A stretch of 15,512 bases of DNA from JBBSIG01 sp038232215 (GTDB lineage Bacteria; Actinomycetota; Thermoleophilia; Gaiellales; Gaiellaceae), in contig JBBSIG010000042.1 of the NCBI GenBank assembly GCA_038232215.1, positions 1-15,512 of the forward strand, in the 5' to 3' direction. The notes beneath the pieces were generated by a model. It saw only the letters and a program-made list of their open reading frames with translations, did not search any database and was not told the DNA's origin. The first letter of the stretch is position 1, and each line of letters starts with the position of its first letter. The position numbers were made by a program, and so were the translations under genes. Shown here piece by piece: positions 7,419 to 13,739 of the stretch.

Positions 7419-8642
7419 GTGTCCGCGCGGGACGAGGTGCGTACGATCGCCGCAGCGGTCGGGGCTCTCCGCACCGCGTTTCCGGAGGCCGAGGTGATCG
7501 TCGCGGACGACGGCTCGCGCGACGGCACGGCGGACGCCGCCGAGCAGGCGGGAGCGATCGCGCTCCGCCTCCCCCGCCGCGGCAAGGGGCAGGCGCTCTC
7601 GGCCGCCGAGCGGGCGGCCCCGTCCGGCGCGCTCCTCCTCTGCGACGCCGATCTGCGGGGAGACCTGCGCCCGCTCCTCGAGGTAGAGGCCGACGTGGCG
7701 ATAGCCGCGTTCGCGAGGCGGCGCGGCGGCGGCTTCGGCGTGGCCAAGCGCGTCGCCCGGGAGCTGGTGCGCCTCCGGACCGGGTTCACGGCGCGGGAGC
7801 CGCTCTCCGGCCAGCGGGCGCTCTCCTCGCGAGCCCGCGCCGCCTGCTTCCCGCTCGCGCCCGGCTTCGGCTGCGAGGTGCGGCTCACGATCGACGCGCT
7901 CCGGGCCGGCCTGTCGGTGCGCGAGCTCGAGCTGCCGCTCGAGCACCGCACGACGGGGCGCGACGTGCGCGGGTTCGCCCACCGGGGGCGGCAGCTCGCC
8001 GAGGCGCTGCTCGCCACCGGACCGCTCGCCGTCAATTACCGGGGCACGCGGCTTCCGCTCGTCGGAGCGGCCGTCGCGCTCGGCGGCCTCGGCGCCCCGC
8101 GCCGGCTGGCGCTCGGTGTGGCCGGGGTGGCCCTCGTCGGACTCGCGGACGACCTCTGGGGCGGCCCGGAGCGGGGCTTCCGCTCCCACCTGGCGGCGCG
8201 CCGGACCACCGGCGTCCTCAAGCTCGTCACCATCCCGGCGCTCGGGCTAGCCGTTACCGGCTCGCCGTCCGGGGCGGTCCTCGTCGGCCTCGCAGCGAAC
8301 GCCGTCAACCTCCTCGACACGCGGCCGGGGCGGGCGCTCAAGGCGTTCCTCGCCGCCGCCGCGGCGCTCCGCGGCGTCTCCGTCCCGTACGCCGTGGTCG
8401 CCGTCCTGCTCGCGCCCTACGATCTTGCGGAGATGACGATGCTCGGCGACTCGGGGTCGAACGCGCTCGGCGCCGTGCTAGGTTCTCAGTCCGTGAGGAC
8501 GTTCACGGGTAGCGGTCGTCGGGTCGCGATCGCGGCGCTCGTCGGCCTCACCGTCCTCGGGGAGCGGCGCTCGCTCGGACTGCTGATCGAGCAGACGCGC
8601 GGCCTCGCGTGGGTCGACGGCCTCGGCAGGGCGCAGAGGTGA
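7419..8642 (+). CDS. Fusion of a family-2 glycosyltransferase with a short MraY/WecA-like (PNPT) membrane domain
   Basis: Residues 1 to about 200 look like a GT2 sugar transferase: VIVADDGSRDGTADAA (26-41), the DxD-type site LLLCDADLRGD (72-82), and FGCEVRLTIDALRAG before a basic stretch. Residues from about 206 resemble polyprenyl-phosphate HexNAc-1-P transferases: NYRGTRLPLVG, LVGLADDLWGG (Asp244/245), RTTGVLKL, NAVNLLDTRPGRALK (Asp300) and MLGDSGSNALGAVLG (Asp344), with several hydrophobic segments. The usual histidine loop of MraY/WecA is not seen, and at about 200 aa this half is far shorter than MraY (320-360). GTG 7419 is the first ATG/GTG/TTG, but the homologous first beta strand (PLSVLVSARDE) begins upstream; a CTG at 7365 overlapping the mctB/steB stop may be the real start. 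Probable role: making a lipid-linked saccharide for the envelope. The substrate is unknown. Confidence 0.8.
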   Translation: MSARDEVRTIAAAVGALRTAFPEAEVIVADDGSRDGTADAAEQAGAIALRLPRRGKGQALSAAERAAPSGALLLCDADLRGDLRPLLEVEADVAIAAFARRRGGGFGVAKRVARELVRLRTGFTAREPLSGQRALSSRARAACFPLAPGFGCEVRLTIDALRAGLSVRELELPLEHRTTGRDVRGFAHRGRQLAEALLATGPLAVNYRGTRLPLVGAAVALGGLGAPRRLALGVAGVALVGLADDLWGGPERGFRSHLAARRTTGVLKLVTIPALGLAVTGSPSGAVLVGLAANAVNLLDTRPGRALKAFLAAAAALRGVSVPYAVVAVLLAPYDLAEMTMLGDSGSNALGAVLGSQSVRTFTGSGRRVAIAALVGLTVLGERRSLGLLIEQTRGLAWVDGLGRAQR

Positions 8643-10303
8643 GCGGGCCCCCGACGAAGTACGTCTTCGTCACGGGCGGCGTCGTCTCCGGCCTCGGCAA
8701 GGGCATCGTCGCAGCCTCGCTGGGGCGGCTCTTGAAGGCGCGGGGACTGGCCGTTCAGGCCCAGAAGTTCGATCCCTACCTCAACGTCGACCCCGGCACG
8801 ATGAGCCCCTTCCAGCACGGCGAGGTGTTCGTGACCGAGGACGGCGCCGAGACCGATCTCGACATCGGCCACTACGAGCGCTTCGTCGACGAGAATCTCT
8901 CCCGGAACGCGAGCCACACAGCCGGTGCGATCTGGGACTCCGTCCTGCGCAAGGAGCGGAAGGGCGAGTACCTCGGCGCCACGGTGCAGGTGATCCCGCA
9001 CATCACGAACGAGATCAAGGCGCGCATCCGCCGGGTTGCGGAGGCGACGCCGGTGGACGTCGTGATCAGCGAGATCGGCGGCACCGTGGGCGACATCGAG
9101 TCGCTGCCCTTCCTGGAGGCGATCCGCCAGTTCCGGCGCGAGGTGGGGCCCGAGAACGTGCTCTACCTGCACGTGACGCTCGTCCCGTTCATCGAGGCGG
9201 CCGGCGAGCTGAAGACGAAGCCGACGCAGCACTCCGTCAACGAGCTGCGCCGCATCGGCGTCCATCCGGACATCGTCGTCTGCCGCTCCCGCGAGGAGCT
9301 CTCCGCCGACATCCGCGAGAAGATCGCGCTCTTCGCCGACGTGGAGCCGCAGGCGGTCGTCGCCTGCCCGGACGTCCCCGACGTCTACCTCGTCCCCTCC
9401 GTCCTGCAGGGCGAGGGCCTCGACCGCCTGGTCTGCGAGCGGCTCGGGATCGAGACCGGCGAGGCCGACCTCGGCGAGTGGCTCCAGCTGAGCGAGCGCA
9501 TCGCCCGCCGCAGCGGCGAGGTCGAGATCGCGCTCGTCGGCAAGTACGTGAAGCTCCGGGACGCCTACCTGTCCGTCCACGAGGCGCTCAAGCACGCGGG
9601 CGTCCAGCACGGCGTCGCCGTGCGCGTCCGCTGGGTCGACGCGCAGGGCATGTCGCTCGACGAGGCGGCCGAGCTGCTCGAGGACGTCGACGGCGTGCTC
9701 GTGCCCGGCGGTTTCGGGTCGCGCGGGTGGGAGGGCAAGATCCTCGCCTGCCGGGTGGCGCGCGAGCGCGGGATCCCGTACCTCGGCATCTGCCTCGGCA
9801 TGCACGTGGCGATCTCCGAGTTCGCGCGCCACGTCGTGGGCCTCGAGGGGGCGAACTCGACCGAGATGGACCCCGAGACGCTCTACCCGGTGATCGACCT
9901 GCTCCCCGAGCAGAAGGCGGTCGAGGATTTGGGCGGCACGATGCGGCTCGGCGGTCAGGCGGTCGAGCTGCGCGAGGGCACGCGCGCGCGGGCGGCCTAC
10001 GGCGAGGCCGTCGTGCACGAGCGACACCGGCACCGCTACGAGGTCAACAACCACTTCCGGCCCCGGATCGAGGAGGCGGGCCTCGTCGTCTCGGGGACGT
10101 TCCGGGACGGCCGCCTCGTCGAGATCGTCGAGCTGCCGGAGCACCCGTGGTTCGTCGCGAGCCAGTTCCATCCGGAGTTCAAGTCGCGGCCCACGCGGCC
10201 GGCTCCGCTCTTCCGGGAGTTCGTCGGCGCCGCCCGCGAGCGCTCTCGTGACCGGTCGCACCAGGTGCTGCTCGGCCGGCTCGGCGAGCCGGCGGCCACG
10301 TAG
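8639..10303 (+). CDS. pyrG: CTP synthase (glutamine-hydrolysing)
   Basis: PyrG makes CTP from UTP, ATP and glutamine, the last step of pyrimidine nucleotide synthesis. The 554-aa protein has the synthetase P-loop-like VTGGVVSGLGKGI (11-23), QKFDPYLNVDPGTMSPFQHGEVFVTEDGAETDLDIGHYERF, SEIGGTVGDIES (144-154) and ELKTKPTQHSV. The class-I glutaminase domain has Cys385 in YLGICLGMH and the His511/Glu513 pair in FHPEFKSRP. The elbow motif, almost always CLGMQ in my recollection of this family, reads CLGMH (His389). A basic C-terminal tail of about 25 residues follows the usual end. GTG 8639 overlaps the previous stop (GTGA); a GTG at 8609 would add 10 residues with no homology. Confidence 0.96.
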   Translation: MSGPPTKYVFVTGGVVSGLGKGIVAASLGRLLKARGLAVQAQKFDPYLNVDPGTMSPFQHGEVFVTEDGAETDLDIGHYERFVDENLSRNASHTAGAIWDSVLRKERKGEYLGATVQVIPHITNEIKARIRRVAEATPVDVVISEIGGTVGDIESLPFLEAIRQFRREVGPENVLYLHVTLVPFIEAAGELKTKPTQHSVNELRRIGVHPDIVVCRSREELSADIREKIALFADVEPQAVVACPDVPDVYLVPSVLQGEGLDRLVCERLGIETGEADLGEWLQLSERIARRSGEVEIALVGKYVKLRDAYLSVHEALKHAGVQHGVAVRVRWVDAQGMSLDEAAELLEDVDGVLVPGGFGSRGWEGKILACRVARERGIPYLGICLGMHVAISEFARHVVGLEGANSTEMDPETLYPVIDLLPEQKAVEDLGGTMRLGGQAVELREGTRARAAYGEAVVHERHRHRYEVNNHFRPRIEEAGLVVSGTFRDGRLVEIVELPEHPWFVASQFHPEFKSRPTRPAPLFREFVGAARERSRDRSHQVLLGRLGEPAAT

Positions 10304-10316
10304 GCTCGGTCGAGCC
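10276..10316 (+). other. Two adjacent inverted repeats at the pyrG 3' end
   Basis: Repeat 1 (10276-10292) has arms CCGGCTCG and CGAGCCGG around one central G, so a 7-bp stem with a 3-nt loop can form. Repeat 2 (10303-10316) is GGCTCG-GT-CGAGCC, foldable as a 5-bp stem with a 4-nt loop. The first lies in the last pyrG codons, the second begins at the last base of the pyrG stop and ends 5 nt before the M20 TTG start. They share the core GGCTCG/CGAGCC, so alternative cross-pairing is possible. No T-tract follows. Confidence 0.4.
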
Positions 10317-10321
10317 ACCCG

Positions 10322-11443
10322 TTGCCGCTGCCCGACGTTCTCAGCCTGTTCACGGACCTCGCCGCGCGTCCGAGCCCGCCGGGCGAGGAGCGCGACGTGG
10401 CCGATCGCGTGCTCGCGTACCTCGACGAGCTCGGGCTCGAGACGAGCGAGGACGACGCCGGGCCGCAGGTCGGCTCCTCGATGGGCAACGTGCTGTGCGC
10501 GCTCGAGCCGACGGCGGAGGGGGGTGTGCCGATCTTCCTCTGCGCCCATCTGGACACGGTCCCGCCCGAGGGGCCGATCGAGCCCGTCGTGGAGGAGGGG
10601 ATCGTGCGAAACGCGGCGGGGACGATCCTCGGCGCCGACAACAAGGCGGCGGTCGCCTCCATGCTCGAGGCGGTCCGCCGGCTCGTCGAGGAGCAGCGCT
10701 CGCACGCGGGCGTGGAGCTCCTGTTCACGCCGAAGGAGGAGGTGGGCCTCCTAGGGGCCGCCGCCTTCGACGAGAGCCGGCTCCGCGCTCGGGTCGGGTA
10801 CGTGTACGACCAGGCGGCGCCGATCGGCGACGTGATCCTCGGCGCCCCCTACTCGCAGTCGATGGAGGTCTCCTTCCGCGGCCGCGCCGCGCACTCCGGC
10901 ATGTATCCGGAGGAGGGACGCTCGGCAATCGCCGCCGCGGCGCGCGCGATCGCCGACCTGCGGCTCGGGCGGGTGGACGACGAGTCGACCGCGAACGTGG
11001 GCCTGATCCGGGGCGGGACGGCGGGCAACATCGTCCCGGAGCGCTGCACGTTCCTCGCGGAGGCCCGGTCGCACGACGAGCGCAAGCTCGCGGACCTCTT
11101 CCAGGAGATGCTCGACGCCGTCGTGTTCGCCGCCGCGGCCGCCGAGTGCGAGGTGCAGACGACGGTGCACAAGAGCTACAGCGGCTACCGGTTCCGGCGC
11201 GACGATCTCGCCGTCCGGCTGGCCTGCGAGGCGCTCGAGCGGAGCGGTTACGCACCGTCGCTCGGCCTCAGCGGCGGGGCGGCGGACGCGAACGTCTTCA
11301 ACGAGCGCGGCTTCCAGTGCCTCAATCTCGCGAACGGGATGGCGAGCATCCACACCGCGGACGAGCACATCGCCGTCGCCGACCTCGAGGCGATGGTCGG
11401 CGTGACGCTCGCCCTCGTGGACGTCGCACGCGATGGCGCTTAG
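10322..11443 (+). CDS. M20 family metallopeptidase, peptidase T-like
   Basis: M20 metallo-aminopeptidases use two zinc ions to release N-terminal residues from small peptides; PepT acts on tripeptides. The 373-aa protein shows the metal and catalytic residues in order: CAHLDT (His76, Asp78), LGADNKAA (Asp106, bridging), TPKEEVG (Glu139 as base, Glu140), YDQAAPIGD (Asp163), and IHTADE (His344). The lid/dimerisation domain has RAAHSGMYPEEGRSAI (188-203). It is shorter than E. coli PepT (408 aa) and nearer the 370-aa PepT-like/YqjE group, so the exact peptide preference is open. The TTG start at 10322 is the best candidate because MPLPDVLSLFTDLAARPSPPGEE is the expected N-terminus, yet no clear Shine-Dalgarno precedes it. 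Its 3' end overlaps the DUF3866 gene by 11 nt. Confidence 0.88.
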   Translation: MPLPDVLSLFTDLAARPSPPGEERDVADRVLAYLDELGLETSEDDAGPQVGSSMGNVLCALEPTAEGGVPIFLCAHLDTVPPEGPIEPVVEEGIVRNAAGTILGADNKAAVASMLEAVRRLVEEQRSHAGVELLFTPKEEVGLLGAAAFDESRLRARVGYVYDQAAPIGDVILGAPYSQSMEVSFRGRAAHSGMYPEEGRSAIAAAARAIADLRLGRVDDESTANVGLIRGGTAGNIVPERCTFLAEARSHDERKLADLFQEMLDAVVFAAAAAECEVQTTVHKSYSGYRFRRDDLAVRLACEALERSGYAPSLGLSGGAADANVFNERGFQCLNLANGMASIHTADEHIAVADLEAMVGVTLALVDVARDGA

Positions 11444-12419
11444 CCTGCGGCGCGCCACCGTCGGGGCGATTCTCGAGCGACACGCCGAGCTCCTGCGTCT
11501 GGAGGCCGACGGCGTCCCGTGCGTCGCGTATCCACGCCTGACCGGCCCCGTCGAGAGCGGCGACGAGGTGGTGGTCAACGTCCAGGCGCGCGAGCTCGGG
11601 CTCGGCTCGGGCGGCTTCGACGTGCTCTACGCGAACCTGACGCGCGGCCTGGGGCTGCCGCCGGACGAGGGGGCGCACGTGATGAAGCTTCCGTACACGC
11701 CGTTGCAGGCGGCCGCGCGTCACGTCGAGGAGGACGGCGAGCTCGCCGAGACGCTCGCCGGGATGCCCGTCGTCTGCTGCTCGCTGCACAGCCAGCTCGT
11801 CCCGGTCTGCGCGGGTGTCGGCCCCGACGTCCGCGTGGCCTACGTCCAGCTTCCCGGGGGCGCCTTGCCGGTCTCGCTCTCCGACGGCGTTCGCGCGCTG
11901 AAGGCCCGCGGCCTGCTCGAGAGCGCAGTCGCGGCAGGTGCGTGCCTCGACGGCGACGTGCAGGCCGTCTCGGTGCCCGCCGCGCTCGCCTGGGCCGCTG
12001 CGAGGGGCTTCGACGCGGTCGTCTGCGGCGTCGGCCCGGGCATCGTCGGCACGGGCTCGACACTCGGCCACGGCGCCACGGCGGCCGCGGAGGCCGCGAA
12101 TGCCGCGAGCGCGCTCGCGGGCGCTCCGATCCTCGCTGCGCGGCTCTCGGGCGCCGAAGAGCGCGAGCGGCACCGCGGCGTCTCGCACCACACTCTGGCG
12201 GCGCTTCGACTCTGTCTCGGCAACGTCACCGTGGCCTGGCCCGGGGGCCTCGAGAGCCCCGCCGGGCTCGCGCGGAGCGAGGCGGTGGACGTGGACGGCT
12301 GGGAGGAGGCCTGCGCCGGCCTGCCACTCCTGCACATGGGGCGCGGGCCCTCGGACGATCCCGCGTTCTTCGCCGCCGCGTTCGCGGCTGGGCGGCTCGC
12401 GCGGACGCTCGTCGCGTGA
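11433..12419 (+). CDS. DUF3866 family protein, function unknown
   Basis: The 328-aa protein matches my recollection of the DUF3866 family, which has no assigned biochemical role. Conserved-looking blocks are VLYANLTRGLGL (64-75), HVMKLPYTPLQ (82-92), CCSLHSQLVPV (115-125), YVQLPGGALPVSLSD (137-151), GPGIVGTGSTLGHG (201-214) and ERERHRGVSHHT (243-254). The Gly-rich loop and the cluster of His residues look more like an enzyme active site than a structural protein, but this is inference. No signal peptide or membrane helix is seen. It starts inside the M20 peptidase gene (11-nt overlap) and its TGA shares a base with the next ATG, so it is likely co-translated with the peptidase and the aldo/keto reductase. 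The family name is recalled, not searched. Confidence 0.78.
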   Translation: MALSLRRATVGAILERHAELLRLEADGVPCVAYPRLTGPVESGDEVVVNVQARELGLGSGGFDVLYANLTRGLGLPPDEGAHVMKLPYTPLQAAARHVEEDGELAETLAGMPVVCCSLHSQLVPVCAGVGPDVRVAYVQLPGGALPVSLSDGVRALKARGLLESAVAAGACLDGDVQAVSVPAALAWAAARGFDAVVCGVGPGIVGTGSTLGHGATAAAEAANAASALAGAPILAARLSGAEERERHRGVSHHTLAALRLCLGNVTVAWPGGLESPAGLARSEAVDVDGWEEACAGLPLLHMGRGPSDDPAFFAAAFAAGRLARTLVA

Positions 12420-13195
12420 TGGAGGAGCGTCGGCTCGGCCCGGTTGTCGGGCTCGGCACGTGGAACACGTTCGCGGGCGACGTCGGGCGGGCGCGCGGCG
12501 TGGTCTCCGCAGCCCTCGATGCCGGCGTGCGCGTGTTCGACTCCTCGCCGATGTACGGGGAAGCGCAGAGCTCGCTCGGAGCGGCCCTCGCGGAGCGCCG
12601 CGCCGAAGCCGTCGTCGCGACGAAGATCTGGACACGCTCGCCGGTACAGGCGCGGCAGCAGCTCGAGGAGCAGCTCGGCTTCTTCGGCCGCGTCGAGCTC
12701 GAGCAGCTGCACAACCTGGCCGGCTGGCGCGAGCACCTGCCCTGGCTCGAGGACGAGCTGGCCGCCGGTCGAATCGGCCGGCTCGGCGTGACGCACTTCA
12801 GCCCGGCCGCCTTCGGCGAGCTCGCCGAGGCTCTTCGCACGCGCCGCTTCGGGGCGGTGCAGCTCCCGCTCAATCCGAGGGAGCGCTCGTGCGAGCGCGA
12901 GCTGCTGCCCCTGGCGGCGGAGCTCGGCATCCCCGTCCTCGTCATGCGCCCCCTCGGCGAGGGAGCGCTCATGCGCCGCCCACCGCGCGCGGAGGCGCTC
13001 GCGCCCCTCGCCGACTTCGGGATCGAGACGTGGTCGCAGGCGCTGCTCAAGTGGGCGCTCTCCGACGAGCGCGTGGATCTCGTACTTCCGGCAACCCGCA
13101 ATCCCGAGCACGCACGCGAGAATGCACGTGCCGGGTCGCCTCCGTGGCTCGGGCCGGACGAGCGCCGGCTCGTGGAGCGGCTGGCGAGCGCGTGA
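12419..13195 (+). CDS. Aldo/keto reductase
   Basis: Aldo/keto reductases are NAD(P)H-dependent TIM-barrel oxidoreductases for carbonyl compounds. The 258-aa protein keeps the full catalytic tetrad: Asp41 and Tyr46 in VFDSSPMYGEAQSSLG, Lys69 in VVATKIW, and His98 in LEQLHNL. Later blocks GRIGRLGVTHFSPAAF and QLPLNPRE fit the barrel, and LPATRNPEHARENA resembles the cofactor-binding end near the C-terminus. It is shorter than the common 280-330 aa, with a trimmed N-terminal hairpin and C-terminal loop, so substrate range may differ. ATG 12419 overlaps the preceding TGA by one base; GTG 12416 directly before it is an equal alternative. Its stop overlaps the NUDIX start (GTGA). The AKR next to a nudF-type NUDIX gene recalls the yqkF-nudF pair in Bacillus subtilis. 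Physiological substrate unknown. Confidence 0.88.
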   Translation: MEERRLGPVVGLGTWNTFAGDVGRARGVVSAALDAGVRVFDSSPMYGEAQSSLGAALAERRAEAVVATKIWTRSPVQARQQLEEQLGFFGRVELEQLHNLAGWREHLPWLEDELAAGRIGRLGVTHFSPAAFGELAEALRTRRFGAVQLPLNPRERSCERELLPLAAELGIPVLVMRPLGEGALMRRPPRAEALAPLADFGIETWSQALLKWALSDERVDLVLPATRNPEHARENARAGSPPWLGPDERRLVERLASA

Positions 13196-13689
13196 GGCCC
13201 GACTCGTCGAAGACCGTCTACAGCGGCGACGTGGTCGACGTCACGCTCGAGCGCTGGGGCGAGACCGAGCGCGAGATCGTCGAGCATCCGGGCGCAACCG
13301 CGGTCGTCGCGGTCGACTGCGAGGGCTTCGTCACGCTCGTCAGGCAACGCCGCGAGGCCGCGCGTGCGGAGCTCGTCGAGCTGCCGGCCGGCACGCTCGA
13401 GACCGGTGAGGAGCCGCTCGCAAGCGCGCAGCGCGAGCTTGCCGAGGAGACCGGGCTCACCGGCGGCGCCTGGCGCGAGCTCGCCGCGTTCTACACGACC
13501 CCGGGCTTCTGCCGCGAGCGCATGCACCTCTTCGTCGCGGAGGGGCTCGAGCGCGGCGAGCCGAGCGCCGAGCCGGACGAGTCGATCGAGCTCGTGCGCG
13601 TTCCGGCGGCCGCGCTCGAGTCGTTGCTCCCGGAGCTCGAGGACGCGAAGACCCTCGCCGGCCTGCTTCTTTATTTGCGCGGCCGCTAG
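13192..13689 (+). CDS. NUDIX hydrolase, ADP-ribose pyrophosphatase-like
   Basis: The 165-aa protein contains a perfect NUDIX box, G(x5)E(x7)REUxEExGU, as G67-TLETG-E73...R81-E-L-A-E85-E86-T-G-L, preceded by ELPAG, which is typical of ADP-ribose pyrophosphatases. Such enzymes split ADP-ribose (and some nucleotide sugars) to AMP and ribose-5-phosphate. The N-terminal VYSGDVVDVTLERW and central HPGATAVVAVD match the ADPRase domain-swapped strand layout. In M. tuberculosis the gene after pyrG (Rv1700) is an ADP-ribose pyrophosphatase, and in B. subtilis nudF follows an aldo/keto reductase; both contexts support this call. GTG 13192 overlaps the preceding TGA and is the only start that keeps the full N-terminal strand. 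The gene is probably the last of its operon, as a 50-nt gap follows. Confidence 0.9.
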   Translation: MRPDSSKTVYSGDVVDVTLERWGETEREIVEHPGATAVVAVDCEGFVTLVRQRREAARAELVELPAGTLETGEEPLASAQRELAEETGLTGGAWRELAAFYTTPGFCRERMHLFVAEGLERGEPSAEPDESIELVRVPAAALESLLPELEDAKTLAGLLLYLRGR

Positions 13690-13712
13690 TCAGCCGGGCT
13701 CGCGGCAGGTAC

Positions 13713-13730
13713 CGATCGATCGTCTAAGGT
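13713..13730 (+). promoter_or_regulatory. Palindrome plus -10-like / SD-like element upstream of ald
   Basis: A perfect 10-bp palindrome CGATCGATCG (13713-13722) lies two bases before TAAGGT (13725-13730). TAAGGT fits TANNNT and ends 9 nt before the ald GTG; its AAGGT part could equally be a Shine-Dalgarno at normal spacing. The palindrome is where a repressor or activator dimer could cover the promoter. No clear -35 is seen. Mycobacterial ald is controlled by an Lrp/AsnC regulator (AldR), but this palindrome is not claimed to be its site. Confidence 0.3.
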
Positions 13731-13739
13731 TCCGCCGCC

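Noticed and set aside
8479..8495. TAGGTT followed by a GTG inside the glycosyltransferase gene, resembling an internal leaderless start
   Set aside because: The frame here continues a conserved PNPT C-terminal segment, no -35 is present, and the nearest gene start (pyrG) is about 150 nt away.
8486..10705. Open - strand frame of 739 codons opposite pyrG
   Set aside because: It is the mirror frame of a highly conserved CTP synthase; repeated short hydrophilic words and no recognisable fold.
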